This document shows, in pieces, positions 25,919 through 38,625 of a DNA stretch of 64,000 nt. Origin of the DNA: Tetraselmis striata (lineage: Eukaryota > Chlorophyta > Chlorodendrophyceae > Chlorodendrales > Chlorodendraceae); NCBI GenBank assembly GCA_006384855.1, contig VCJN01000322.1, forward strand, positions 124,001 through 188,000, given 5' to 3'. Each line of letters starts with the position of its first letter. The first letter of the stretch is position 1. The notes beneath the pieces were generated by a model. It was given only the letters and a program-made list of their open reading frames with translations, was not told where the DNA came from and searched no databases. A program made the position numbers and the translations under genes.

Positions 25919-26317
25919 ATTATCGCGCTGTGGGTCGCCCGGATCTGCGCGGCGTCGCTCCCGGCGTCGAGGCGGTCAAGGCGGATGACCGCCGCTGCTG
26001 GCTTGGCCGCGGTGGCGAGGGGAAGCGGAGGATGTTGCCCGGCAATGCGTTCCCAGGCAGGTGTGCTGGCTGGTCCGTCAGTGGAGGGCACACGCCAGCG
26101 GGGTTATCGGGCGAGCCCGTGGGCGGACTCGTCGGCGGGTAGGTCAAGCCTGCTGATGATGGCGCGGTCCACCGCGTCAGCACAGACTCTGAGCACCACC
26201 CGGATACAGGGTACCCTAGTCGTTGTGGAATAACCCTGATTTATACCCTAGTTTTTCACCCAATGCGGTCCACCATCGGTCGCGAGTACAGGGTTGTGAT
26301 GCTGCGACTTAGAGCAA

Positions 26318-26382
26318 GAGGTCAAGTGCTGGGGCGGCTTCGGCCGATAGCCCGGGGCGAACTTTATATTTTACTCTTGGGG
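26318..26382 (+). repeat. Dispersed repeat copy, partner at 3056-3120
   Basis: Matches the HIBCH-intron copy over GAGGTC-AGTGCTGGGGCGGC, GGCCGAT and CGGGGCGAACTTTAT, in the same orientation relative to the window. Confidence 0.5.
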
Positions 26383-27534
26383 AAAGCCCATGTTGCCTGT
26401 CGCGGAGTGAAACCTTTCGGGACGGCGGATGGTGTGCGATATAATCAGGAGTGCGATGTATCCGATGTAAAGACTATACAGGTGCAACAAAAAAGAAAAA
26501 ACGTGAGGGAGGGCCCGCGCGCCGATGCCGTAACTAGAATAAATCCCCTTTCCCAGTCAAATCCAGGCAGGGCAGCATGAAGGGAGGGTGGGACCCCGCC
26601 GCAGATAGTAAAGGCAGTAAATTCTCGGGTCTTCACGCAACCTGATTACCGCCTGACGACTACCAGTCACTTTGGATTACAGATGCTAATGGATTCCCCC
26701 TTAGTCCGGAACTCCGGAAGTGACGACCGACCCAAAATTACAAGATTTACAGCGGTGAGAACTCCACCGGCCCACCGTGGACACTTTACCGAATTGTGAT
26801 GCTCGATTGTCTCAGATTCACTCGCTGATCCTACTGCACGCAGGGCACTGTTCCCTACTCCTGCTGCTTTGCTCACCCCTAACTCTGCTGCTACGAGTGC
26901 GTGTACAGGGTACTGGTACTGGTACTGGTACAGCCACATGGCGCGCGTGGCTGCTGCCCCAAACATTCGGATTCACAAAGGTTGCGAGTACGGCAAAAGA
27001 ACGGTTGGGCCAGAATGATATGTTTGTCCCAATAAAGAGAATTGCCTTCAAAAGCTGCGAGCGTGTGTTTCCCTATAAACACACTACTTGGATTATATAT
27101 CCCATTGTCACCCTGTAACATGTAGTTGCCTTCATGCGTCTGCATATATATGGTTTCACGGTGGGGGTTGCAAAGAAGAACCAAAAATGTCGCTACCGCG
27201 CTCTTTGCACATCCTCATTGGTAAGCTACACACCCGTAGTGAGCTACACACCAAGTGTGATGATACTGCCAGGACATTGCCTAAATGCCATATTGCAAAA
27301 AATGGCAGATTCTAGAAAACGCCCCTGCATGTTCAACTACACTGTCCCTGCAGACAGCCAACCTACAATCATACCATGTAGCCAAGATCTAGGATGTAAT
27401 GCTGGCTGCATGTGTGCAACTGCATCCATTCCGGCACATATCGAGCCAATGCCCACACTCCGATTACGAGTATATTGATTGACCTGATACCCGACACATG
27501 ACACATCACAAACTCTATACGTTACTGGTTACAT

Positions 27535-27672
27535 GACTCCGAAAAAGCATTATCTCCTTACACTCGCGAAATATGTTCATACGAAAATTACGATATCCAA
27601 ATGCGGACGACCTTCGTACGAACGTAACCAGTAGCGTCGACGGTGATGTTTTGTTTTTTGTTATCTTAATCA
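27535..27672 (+). repeat. Dispersed repeat copy, partner at 7760-7905
   Basis: Shares ACACTCGCGAA, GGACGACCTTCGTACG, GTAACCAGTAGCGTCGA and a TTTTGTTTTTT run with the partner copy. Confidence 0.6.
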
Positions 27673-28241
27673 AATGACAATCTTACCCGATCAATCTTAC
27701 CCGCTTTGCACAACCTGCTGCGACAAGACGCACTCAAGTCTGCAAATGTGCCGCCAGACGCGCTCGCACCTACTGACGGGTAGGATTACTATGCAGTCCC
27801 CCAGCATGGGCAACGTCCGGGACAGCAGCGCCCCCTTCCCTCCTGGGCAGCCCGCTGGATGGATGCCCATGCACCCTGTCACTGCAGCATCACTTTGCTT
27901 GCCAGGTGCAAAGTAACAAGCAGGCTGACAAAAGCCGCAGAGACAAGTGCACGCGGCCCCGCCCTTTCCAGCTTGGCCAGCAGTGCGGCATATATATTAT
28001 TACTTGGGGCAATCCTGGCCTATCCTTACTGTAGGATTGCGGTGCCCGGCCGCCGCATGCCACCCCGGCACTCTTATTCGCCACCTTGTGAAGAAGGCGC
28101 CTCAATCCCTCCTCTGATCTGTGTGCCCCCCGCCCCGCTGTGGGTGGGGCTAGGCGCCAGCTGCAGCCTCACTGCGACGCGTCCCCCCGGACAGGGCAGG
28201 GCAGATGGCAGCGGAGCGTGACACACCCAGAGCTCCCCCTG

Positions 28242-30273
28242 TCACTCAGAAGGGCGCCTGTTCGCACGGGACAGCAGATCCGCCAGCTGCTGCTTCAGCA
28301 GCCGGTTCTCAAGCTGCAGGGCAATCAGCTGCTGCTCCACACCTGGCCAGAGCAAAGCAGCGGGAGCTCAGCCGAGCACAGCTTGGCGTCCACCAGCGGT
28401 GTCCCCCATTGTCTGCGGTGATGCGGAGGCGGAACGGAGGCAGCACGAAGGACACACCTGGCTGGGTGCACTTGACCATCCGCAGCCGCTGCTCAATGCC
28501 GCTGACGCGAGGTGCTGCCTCCTGCCACAGGGGCGCCACCTGCAGGGCGGAGAGCCGAGTCGGAATGGGCAGTGGAAGGCCCTCATGCCTGGGCGGGTTC
28601 CCCGTTGGCGCGCGATGAAGCGCCGCCGTTCCCTCTCGCAGGCATGCGGCATCAGTAGCAGGGGCGGGCCGCACCTGGGCCAGCGGCGGCTCCCTCGCCA
28701 ACGGGGATGCTGCGGGGTCAAACGAGATCGGGGTGTCGACCACCACATCGTATGACAGCGTGGGCGTGTCGCGCCGCGAGATGGCGTCCAGGTCAAAGCC
28801 CGAGAAACTGCCATCCAGTATCATTGTCGAGTTCTGCGCGGGCAGTGCGAGCCACGGCTGCCGGTGAGTATACCAGCACGCCATTGGTTGTCATCCGCTG
28901 CGTGTCTGCTATCATTGAACGAGAGAATAGAGACATAGCGATGGGTAGGTATGCGCCCTCAGGCGGGCGGCTTTTCCACATGTTGTAGGAAGTCTACAGG
29001 TGCTGACACACCTGTAAGTATGCATCATATAGGCCTCAAATTGGGGGCACATGCTACCCATAGGAACATTCGTTTTAGTCGCGCTATTGATTCCTCTATA
29101 TATCTGAAATCTAAGAGGCAGCGCAGGTTCTTACTCGCAGTGCTGCCATTATAAACACGCCAGAATCTGTAGCGCTCGTTGGGTGTGCAGGAGAGGAGAG
29201 GGTGGGAGAGATGGTGGTGGCGGCCTCTGCTGTAGGAGCCGGGAACGTGTACATGCATGCCTGTCTACCGGCCTAGCCTGACTCCCGGGGAAGCGGCCCC
29301 CCAGGGCAGCGCCGCCATGCGTTGCGCTCTCAAACAGTGCCCACAGGAGCTGCCTCGTAGCCGCCCAACATGTCGCATGCGACCAGGTGATCCCCACAGA
29401 CGAGACGCGTGGTGAGGAGGTCGGACTTGAGGATGAGGTGGTCAGGGCCCCGCACCAAAGAGATGTCGAACGGCATGTCCACGGACGACTGATCTGAAAA
29501 TTCAAGCTCCTCCGCACCACCTGCGACCTCCGCCGAGGCCAGCCCCTCGCCGCCGCCCAGCGAAACCTGCACCGCGCGTGAAGACGCCGGGCCCGGCTCC
29601 CCTGGCACGATGATGGGCGCAGGCTCCATGCTTCCCTCCGGGCTATGCTGCGGCAGCATCGGAAAGTCGATTGCCTCTGGCGCAGGCATCAAGCTGCTCT
29701 TCCGCGCAGGCTGTGGCGGTTGGCATCGGCTGTCAGCTATCCCAGGCTGCTCAGGAATGACTTCCACTCAGTGGAAGGATGGAGCAGGAGAGGATGGGGG
29801 GTAAGAGGGAGGGGGGGGGGGGGGGTCACCTGCCGCTGCTTTGTGGGCGACTGCACCAGGGTGCTGTCCGCCTGGAGCCAGTCCATGGTGAGCGAGTCCT
29901 GCCGCCCCAGACCGGCTTCGCCGATGCTGAAGGTGCGCGAGGGACGCAGCACACGGGGCGAGCCCAAACACGGCGCCTCCATAGGTGCCTCCGCCTGCCT
30001 GGCCTGCCGCCCCCAGCTGATGGACGGCGAGGGCGGCAGCTCGTCCAGGGACGCCGCTGCATCCGGGGCCCCGCTGGTGTTGCCGGTTCTGATGCTGCTG
30101 CCCCACAGGGGTGGCGGTGCCGAGTCGCTCACGGTGTGCCTGCGCTGCGTTGCCGGTTGCAGCGTTGGGCTGGAAGGAGCTGCGCTGGGCGTCGGGGAAG
30201 GCTGACTATAAATAGATGAGTTCTGAGACCAGCGGAGCTGCGCGCCCTGCAATGGTTGGAAGGGGGCGGGGGG

Positions 30274-30304
<31 letters not shown>

Positions 30305-30814
30305 TCATGCCGCGGTGTCCGTGTTGTGCTGTAATTTGCAGCCATGCAAGACGATGCTGTGCACTTGTACCTGTATTGCTACAGCTTATCACAAAGTAGC
30401 CAGGTATCTATCACCTGAGGATATCGCCTGTATAGCATTACACACTCACACATGCAACCGTGTGATTGCGTGGTTGGTCCCTTAACCACTATGCACAGGA
30501 CAATGGTTTCAAGTATATAATGTCACACACATGCTACAACTCAACGTCTGCTTAACTCAGCAAACGTACTGGGAAACTAGTGGGGCCCTATATGCACCAC
30601 TTATAGCATGCGGAAAGCCCATCAGCATTGGGCCAGCCATGGTATACTGAGGAAGGGGGCGCCAGTACGGCGATAGGGGCGGGGGGGGGGGGGGGGGGGG
30701 GGGGGGCCTCGCCTGCGCAGTGGAGCGGTCGGGAGGGAGGTGCATCGGGCGGAACACCCGGTGGATTGCCTCCGGGGCGCGGTCCGGCAGGCCGTCGTGC
30801 CACATCGCCGACAT
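28242..30814 (-). CDS. Uncharacterised Ser/Pro-rich protein with C-terminal leucine zipper, 416 aa
   Basis: Six exons join in frame from ATG to TGA: 30814-30713, 30246-29830, 29710-29345, 28857-28675, 28539-28458, 28342-28242. I do not recognise the family. The N-terminus has MWHDGLPDRAPEAIHRVFRP. Residues about 35-260 are Ser/Pro-rich and probably disordered. A compact segment follows with FDISLVRGPDHLILKSDLL and VCGDHLVACDMLGGYEAAP. The C-terminus has GIEQRLRMVKC then EQQLIALQLENRLLKQQLAD, a heptad pattern that should form a coiled coil. Intron 1 begins with CAG|GCGAGG, an inferred GC donor directly followed by a long C tract. The exon starting at 28857 could instead start at 28833 in the same phase. 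The gene is transcribed divergently from the phosphate exporter about 1 kb away, so the spacer may be a shared promoter region. Confidence 0.6.
28995..29150 (+). repeat. Short dispersed repeat copy in intron of the 416-aa protein gene
   Basis: Contains GGTGCTGACACACCTGTAAG, GCCTCAAATTGGGGGCACAT, AGGAACATTCG and the tail GCAGGTTCTTACTCGCAGTG. About 155 bases, opposite to the gene. Confidence 0.7.
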
Positions 30815-31819
30815 CGCAAAGCAACGCACCTTGGGGACGGCGGTGCGACCCCTGTAAGCTGGCTCGGGGGCAGCGGGGGCGTGAACTTGTACGAGTTCTC
30901 CTCGCGCCCCGGTTTCCAACGGTGAGTGGGGCTTCGCTGGCGCGGCAAGAACGGACGCACTGGTCCGCGCTCCGTGCCGCTAGCTAGCGGCAGAGCGCGC
31001 TGGCGAAAAGCGACACGTCTCCGCGGCGCTGGCGCCGTGGCCTGAGTAAGTATGCGGGCGTAGTGGCAGGACCGAAGGCGCTCCCCCTGCAAGCAGAGGC
31101 AGTGCAAGTCTGCGGCAGCGCGGTCGGTACGGGTAGTATGCCGTTGCGCGATCGGCAGGGCGCAACGACGTGCGCACTATTGCTGCTCTCAGCGCGCGCG
31201 TGACGGTCATTGGGCGGTTGGAACCGGTCACCGGTGGTACCCATAAGGTAGTCGCTATTGAAATATGCTGTTAAATAAGCACGGAGGATAGTTTGTAGCA
31301 CGACACCGGTAGTCTAATTTTAAAATGCTCATTGACGTACAGTTTCTACATCAGTGGTGGCTGGTTTCAAATATGCGATATTATATCCGGCGCTGAACTC
31401 GCCAACGGTCAGAATCTTCGAACTACTACGACGATTAGTCGGTAATATAATTGTTTGCATTTAGCGCATCGTCCGCGGTTTATCGAACAAGAAATGACTG
31501 AACTCGTTCGGAGATGGCATGCAGTGACGCGCGGCGAAAAGTTGACACCGACGGGTAGTAAGGATTAGCTTAGGTTACCCGGTACCGTACCCCGGCGGTA
31601 CCTATACCAGAGCAGTATCGGGCGACGACGATGACAATGATCGACTATGCCATCCCGCGGCGCTATTATCAGCCTCCACATCAACGCCCCTCTTCGGGCA
31701 GGTTCCCTAAGCGACGCAGCTGGGCACAAGCATACCTCCCTCACCTGCTTGATTCCCTCGGCCAGTTTCGATCGGATTGTAGAACCGGGCGACTGCCGTT
31801 GGTGCCCGCATCGCCCGGC
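30815..31819. promoter_or_regulatory. Divergent intergenic region
   Basis: Separates the starts of two genes pointing away from each other (30814 minus, 31820 plus). It must contain both 5' UTRs and promoters. No TATA-like or other element could be assigned with confidence. Several in-frame extensions exist upstream of the exporter ATG (to 31631), so its true start could be earlier. Confidence 0.4.
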
Positions 31820-34800
31820 ATGGCGGAACCCACAATGCAGCAAGTGGCTGACGCGGCCGCTGCCGCCGCCGAAGAGTCGCGTGTCGCCGCGGTGCACCTC
31901 CAGCGCGCGTTCCGCGAGCGCCAAGCGCGACGCCGCGAGGCCGCCAGGCACTTGCGTCACCTGATATTCGGCCGGGCCTCGCCCACCGACACGATCACGT
32001 ACGTGCTGGAGGAAATGCGGAGCACTGATGACGTCGTGGATGGCCCACGTCATCCGCCTGGCCAGCCCGGCTTCAAGTGGACACCCGACAACGACTTCCG
32101 CGAGGTGCTGGGCACCAACGTTCTGGAGGGACACGAACAGCTGTATGTCAGGTGAGGCTGGGCGATGAGCCCCTGAGTCCAGGTTGCTGTGGTTGGCCGC
32201 CTTCTTTATTCGTGCCGTATTATGTATAAGAGTAGCGACTAGCAAATATACTATATCTACACCTAATAAACAGCTTGTGTCACCCTCCGTCACCCCTCAT
32301 CGCGTTCCATCGGTGCTATGTATACCGCATAAACGCACTCCGCAAGTGCCACACACCGCCAGCAGCTGCTGGACCGGGCACACAGTGCGCCGGCGCCACC
32401 CCTCTCACCCTCCCACAGTGTTATTTCGTGGCACGGGGAACCTCGACGCACCTCTACTTACTCCGTAATCCAGGAGGACAACCAAAACCATAAGCCATCG
32501 CAACCCTATTGGAGCAAGTGTCCGAGGCACCTGGCTGCATGCTGATGAGCTCACACGGCGCGGGGGGCTGCCATTCAAGGGACATCGTCATCATCATCAT
32601 CATCATCATTATCATTATCATTATCATTATCATCATCATTATTGATGATGATGTCATTGCCACCATGTATTGCCATCATCACATTCACCTGGTGGAATGG
32701 TCTGGTAAAGCTAGTGAGGAGCCAGGGAAGGGAAGCAGTATTTTTGAGGTAGTCTGTGGATGTGCTGGTCGTCTCTACCTGTAGCCACCATGGTCCAGCA
32801 TTCCTAACCAGTGACTCGCACTCCGCGAAACGACAGACCCATGGCTGTCATGTTGCTCTTATGCCCTTTACGCATGCCATTCTTCTGCGCGTGCGCTTTC
32901 TAAGGATGTGCTGCACAGGTACGCCGTGCTGGAGGAGGCGATTGCTCGGCAGAATGGGGTGGCAGGTGACGAGGAGCGCCCGCCAGCGAGGCAGAGCCTG
33001 CTGAGCTGGATTACTCGCGGCGCGTTGGGTTCCGGGGAGATGGTGTTTGTGCAGTGCATCCACGACATTCGGGAGGAGCTGGAGCGCCTGGATGCGGAGT
33101 TCAAGGTCAGCATCGCCGCGCTGACGTCCACGGTGGACAAGCTGAAGGAGGAGGCGACGCCCAGGCCGGTGCTGGGGCGCGGGGTGTACGAGCGCGAGAC
33201 GATGGAGATTCTGCACAAGGGGCGGGTGCGCGGGCTGAAGAACGCGCTGAAGGATGTGTACAAGAAGACATTCATCCTGATCCAGGTGACCCGGAGGGGC
33301 AGCGGCCAATGCGGAGGCCGGCCGGGCCTGCTGCGCTGCGCCAGCCGTGCTAGACGGGTGATGCGGCAGGCGCAGAGCGGGGACAGCGCCAGCCCGGCCA
33401 AGCAGCTGCTGGCGGTGCTTGGCACTGGAGGACTGCTGTACAGCAGTATGCTTAGCAACGACGGAACGCGATGAGGGGAGCCACTGGGAGACGCAAGCCG
33501 TTGCTTAGGGTTGAATCTAATGTATAGAGTTGTAGCTGGGTCCCGGAGGGTGTTGACACGCTGATTCAACGCCCCGCCCTGACTGGGTCCTGTGTCTCTA
33601 TGTGTCACTCTTGCAGGCGAGCAGCCTGAACTACGTGGGCCTCCGCAAGCTCCAGATTCGTGCGCAAGAAAAACTTGGCGCGGACTTGGCCGCCAAGGCA
33701 GCGCTGCCCAGCCGGGAGGAGCTGCGCCAGCGGCCATTCTTCCTGCAGAGCTCTGACTCCGCCCCGCCCTCAACCCAGGCCTTCTTTGACGCCATACATG
33801 TGAGCGCCCTTCGATGCATTGCCAAGCGACTAACACACGTGGACATGGGTGCTCACCTGCGTCCGACATTTTCTGTATACACACTCTTGAGCCGGGATGC
33901 TGCCGGCCGCAAACGGCATGGCGCTTGCAGGAGGTAGAGAAGATCTACGCCAACATGTTTGAGCTGGGCGATATGCAGAGGGCCCGTGGATACCTGCGCA
34001 GCTTCCGCGAGGAAACCGCGGACAAGCCCCAGGTCCGTATCTGTAGAAAAACAATATGCTGGCCTGTCTTTCTTCTCAGGGCATGGATGCCCGCAAATAC
34101 ATAGGGTCAGCAGCCCCTGCCGCCCTGGAATGCATTTGCATGAGTGATGTCTCTCAGGTAAATCAAAATAATCTACTCCGGAATAAGTTCCACTATTAAT
34201 ATGAACTAACTTGACAGTTGAATCAGCGATGCGTCGATTTTTCAGAAAATTTTAAAGGAACGGGTTCTATATCACTGGCCTACAGTTCCATGAATTGCAT
34301 TGCCAGCGCTTTGAAGTACCAGAGTTTTTTTTTCCATTACCAGCAGCGAGTAGCGAGTACCAGTCCCAGCAGCGAGTAGCGAGTACCAGTACCAGCAGCG
34401 AGCGTTTGCATTGCCAGCCCTTTGAAGTACCAGAGTTTTTTTTCCATTAGCAGCAGCGAGAAGCGAGTACCAGTACCAGTACCAGCAGTACCAACAGTAC
34501 CAGCAGCGAGTAGCGAGTACCAGTTCCAGCAGCTAGCGTTCGCATTGCCAGCGCTTTGAAGTACCAGAGTTTTTTTTTCCATTACCAGCAGCGAGTAGCG
34601 AGTACGAGTACTCATAGCCTCCCAACCGTGAGATCGTAATCGGACGGCTGTGTAATTAAGGACCGTGGGCGGGCGGGCGGGTGGGCGGGTGGGTGGATTA
34701 TAGTACTTAGTATTACATGCCGGTAGATAAGCGCTTTAGTCATGCACCTGTAGGCCCGATCCGCTGCACTGTACGGGTACCCGTACGGCAATAAAGCTGA

Positions 34801-35710
34801 CCGCCGAAAAACCGACGCTTCGCTGGATTATATATTTTTTCTCCTGCCTCTGCTTTGGGTTCTGTCCCGATGGTCTGAGCTGAATAGCATGGCCGACGAC
34901 GCGCATGTCCTCCTTCCAATGTCCATGCCATGTGCCCTGGTCGGCATGCAGGAATGGAACTATGTGTAAGGGGCACCCCGTAACGTCGCCCACTGCCTCT
35001 GCGCTTGTGGCAGGTGTTTGTCATGGGGCTCCAGATGGGCGCCAGCCTGGTGCTCCTGCTATGGGCCGTCTGGCTGATGGCGATGCCGTTCTACGCCGAC
35101 CTTGACTGCCCTTACTGCACGCAGTACCTGTCCGCCACGCTGCCCGTGTTCCGCATCTTCCTGGTCCCGGTTGCCGGCTACTGGGCGTGGTGCTTCTGCG
35201 TCCGAGTCTTTGAGAAGCAAAACATCAACTACATTGTGCGCCGGCCCTCACCACGCGCTCCGACGCCGTTCACTCCCTGCAGCTTCCACCCCCATCGGTC
35301 GTGGCTACCCCCCTCCCGACATACACGCATTGCCCAAATTGCAACCGACTTTCCCAACGTCATCGACTCCCATCTGCATGAGATGTTTCCGGCCCGTTTT
35401 AATGATAACATCCCTTCGTTGTTGGCGGGTGTCCGTTAAGAGCGAGTCCCGGGTGTGGCTCCACTAGTCCCTCATTATCACAACGCCGTAACGAGTGGGC
35501 GCTGGCCACGCAGTACGTGCTTCACATCAGCGCCTTCCGCCACAAGAGCAGTTTCCGCCACTTCAAGGGCGCCGTCAACAGCCTCACGGTGTGGCTGGCG
35601 GCATTTGTGCTGTACGCGGCGGGAATCCGCACTGGCGTCTATCTGGTGCGCTGCCTGGCGCTCCGTGGTTTGTATCTTTGCTCGAGCCCCCCATCCCCCC
35701 CACAAACACA

Positions 35711-35759
<49 letters not shown>

Positions 35760-38137
35760 TGTGCCAACGCCCTGACAAGGGTGTGTCTCTTTGCTCCGGG
35801 CAAGTGAACCGAGGCTAACACATACGCTGCGTGCTCCTGCAGCTTGTCCCGCCCACAGTGTATCCCCTCGCTCTCGTCATTGCAGCGACTGTGTACATCC
35901 TCTGGCCGCCCGGCGCCAAGAGCCCAAAAAGCTACTTCTGGCCTGCTCTGGCAAACACCGTCATCCGACCTTTTGGCAAGCCGGTGCCCCCCCTCCCATG
36001 CTTCATGGACGAGCGCCTAAGGGCGGGCCTAACCTACACGTCCCGCGCCGTTGCCGTTGTTGTATGCATGTGCATTGCGCTGGTGGGGAGCCCGCGGGTC
36101 CTGCCTGATGTCTTAACCACCCCCCCTCCCCACCCCTTGTACTCCAATATCTGCCCTGCAGGTGACTTTTGCCGAGAATTTGGTGGCCGACATGTTGACA
36201 AGCGCCGTCATTATCCTGCGGTGAGACCCGTTTGCCTCGCGTGTCTTGCGCCCCAAGTTTCACTGTCAGCCTGTTCACGCGCAGGCGGGGCAGCCTGCGA
36301 GGGGCTGAGCAGCAAACCGTGCCTGACTGACCAAACGTTTCCTGCGTCTCAGTGACATGGGCACGACCATCGTCTTCTACATTTACGGCGGGCTCTACGA
36401 CATCCCCACCACTGGTGAGCGCCAACTCCACCATTGCTTGCAAAAAAAATCTCGGTGCCCAAAAACGATGTCATTCTTCAGGGTGTCTGCGGTGATGCCA
36501 CACGCCGATGACACCGCGAGTGCTATAATAAGCTGCGTTGCCAGAAAGGAACGCGGCGCTGTGGCCAAATCAATAGGGTGCGCCGATACAACGCTGATGG
36601 CGGGCCTGAGAATGGTGGTGATGTGTGTGCGATCGTGGCAGACCCGCCAGGATGGTTGAAGGAGATCCAGGGCCCACTGATCACGATGCTGCCCTACTGG
36701 TGAGCCCCGCTAGCGTGTCACCGCGAGCAGAAAGCCGCCTTGAAGCCTCGGCCGCTCTGGCCCGCTGACGCCATGCTCGGGCCGCGCAGGTGGCGCTTCA
36801 TGCAGTGCCTGCGCCGCTGCTATGACGCGCCTTCCTTTCGGGATGCCATCCCGCAGCTGATTAACGCCGGCAAGTACGCCATTTCCCTGGTCTCCATCAC
36901 CATGGCTGTCATCGGCTGCGAACACGGCTGCTCCCACTTCTACACGGACAAGGTAAGCCTAGGCGCTTGCTTGGCTTGGCCTTGGTCGCAGTCCCGCGTA
37001 CACTGCCATGTCGCGCCTTGCTGCTTGCCTCATGTTGTCCACATTCGCCCTCGGCGGACGTGCATGGTTGTCCTGCAGGGACAATGGACACTGGGGCGCT
37101 GCGTCTGGTTCACGGCCCTGGTGTGTGGGACCATCTACTCGTACATCTGGGACATCACCATGGACTGGAGCCTCTTTCAGAAGGTACTCGTACCAAAGCG
37201 GAGCATCCCCGCATGGTCCTTATCACACCTGTGTGCTGCCTTCTTCAACGCCTCCTGACACACACGTGCTGTGCCGCAGTCACCGGACGGGCGGCGCTGG
37301 TGCTGTGGCTTGCTCCCAGTGCTTCAGCTCCGGCAGAAGCGCGGATTCAAGTGGGAATGGTTCTATTACTGGGCGGCTGCCTCCAACCTCGTGGGCCGCC
37401 TGTCCTGGGCGCTGTCCATCAACCCAAACTCGATCACCGCCCTGAGCAAGAGCACGCCCCTGCTGACCTCCCCTCAGGTATGCACCACCCTGCCCTTCCC
37501 GCCCCTGCATGTGCAACACAATACATTGCCGGCAGACATAAGAGGGGTACATGCTCCGTGAGTCATAAGCGGTCCAATGCGTATACGGCCACGCAGTTCG
37601 TCCAGCAGTGATGCCTTAGTCCCACCTGTACGCTTGGACATCTATGCTACGTATCGAAGCAGTGAGAAATGTATGTATGTCGCTGCAGTGTCAGACAATG
37701 TTATACCTACTTTCAGATGTGCACCGTTTCGTATGCCCACGTGATAATGTTGAGGTCACGGCTATAGCCTTGTCTACGCTGACGGCGTTGTCTATACATC
37801 CGCATGTCCGTTCTTGACCTGCGGAATGAATGCTCCGCAGGTCCGCACCACCCTGGTGGCAGTGGTTGAGGTGCTGAGGCGCGGGCAGTGGACAATGCTC
37901 CGCGTGGAGAACGAAGTCCTGGGCAATGTGTCGCACTACCGCGGCGTCAACGACGTGCCCATCATGATTACATTCGCGGAAATGACTATTGGCAAAGCCA
38001 ACATACACGCTCAATCCCTGAAGCGCGAAGCGCGTAGGCTTACCACAAAGGACGCGCTTGCCGGCGTGCTGGCGATACTTGCCGCCGTCGGAGCTGCTAC
38101 TGTGGTGTACCTTGCGGTCACCCAGAATCACGGGTAG
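31820..38137 (+). CDS. SPX-EXS phosphate exporter (PHO1/XPR1/SYG1 family)
   Basis: Membrane phosphate exporter, 803 aa. Fourteen GT-AG exons with consistent phases: 31820-32151, 32919-33285, 33617-33799, 33931-34032, 35014-35235, 35514-35645, 35843-35983, 36162-36220, 36353-36414, 36651-36699, 36790-36952, 37079-37183, 37280-37477, 37841-38137. The N-terminal ~300 residues form a divergent SPX-like region, with FVQCIHDIREELERLDAEFK and SSLNYVGLRKLQIRAQEKLG. Before it lies an IQ-like helix, HLQRAFRERQARRREAARHL. The EXS domain follows from about residue 328: EKQNINYIYVLHISAFRH, several hydrophobic segments, PYWWRFMQCLRRCYD, QLINAGKY, YIWDITMDWSLFQ and near the C-terminus VEVLRRGQWTMLRVENE, then a last hydrophobic segment. 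These motifs identify the family firmly. The usual MKFG-type SPX start is missing, and the Lys cluster after the NYxGxRK motif is weakened. Confidence 0.92.
32586..32650. repeat. (ATC)n-type trinucleotide repeat
   Basis: About 20 ATC/ATT-type units in intron 1 of the phosphate exporter gene. Confidence 0.95.
34209..34828. mobile_element. MITE-like element, copy A, in exporter intron 4
   Basis: About 620 bases nearly identical at both ends to 39780-40313. The left end carries ATCAGCGATGCGTCGATTTT. The reverse complement of the right end reads ATCCAGCGAAGCGTCGGTTT, so the ends form imperfect terminal inverted repeats of about 24 bases. The interior has several copies of a subrepeat containing GCATTGCCAGCGCTTTGAAG and GTACCAGAGTTTTTTTT, then TACCAGCAGCGAG. 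No protein is encoded. A 13-base stretch ACTTGACAGTTGA left of the inverted repeat is also shared with copy B, so the true left boundary lies slightly outside. Confidence 0.75.
35713..35758. repeat. (CA)n microsatellite
   Basis: About 23 CA units in the exporter intron between exons 6 and 7. Confidence 0.97.
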
Positions 38138-38255
38138 CGGTGCTCCTTCTGCATTGCTATGCCAGTCGCCGTCACAGAGAAAATGGAGTGATCCCAGTCC
38201 AAGCATGTCCTATTGATGCCCCCCCCCCCCTTCTGGCTTTTAAATTAATCGGCAA

Positions 38256-38260
38256 TGTAA
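38256..38260 (+). terminator. TGTAA, possible polyadenylation signal
   Basis: TGTAA occurs 119 bases after the exporter stop codon. TGTAA is the usual polyadenylation signal of chlorophyte algae. A five-base match alone is weak evidence. Confidence 0.4.
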
Positions 38261-38625
38261 GCAACTGGCTACGCGACTCTCCGTGCCGGTTTGGTGGTGC
38301 CCCGCCTCTTGTCAGCCAGCCATCTGGCAAGCAATCAGGGCCATTAGGGTGCCAGTAGCGACTTATTTTTCATTTTTCAAGCACGAGGCGCGGTCCGCCG
38401 GGAGGCCTCCAGTTATCCCGTACAAGTACTTCTCCATCTGGCATGGTGACGCACAGCGGACGTACGGATGAGAATTACAAACACGGATGGTGAGCTGGGA
38501 GTGGTCTTTGGTCTCAAAACAACCCGTGACCTTGCACGCAACTGGTTGAGGGACAATTGATCGCTGTGTGGAACACAGCGAAACTGGAAGATGGCAGGTT
38601 CAGCTGTTGCGCTCCTTTTATGTCT

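Larger units (their letters stand above)
25919..28241. other. Intergenic region upstream of COG1
   Basis: No recognised gene. It holds copies of two dispersed repeats (26318-26382 and 27535-27672). The COG1 promoter should lie at its left end; no element is identifiable by eye. A short GTACTG(G) run occurs at 26909-26933. Confidence 0.55.

Noticed and set aside
35447..35513. Longer version of exporter exon 6 beginning upstream of 35514
   Set aside because: Upstream acceptors give the wrong phase. The acceptor before 35514 keeps frame and restores the NYI-YVLHISAFRH match to the EXS family.
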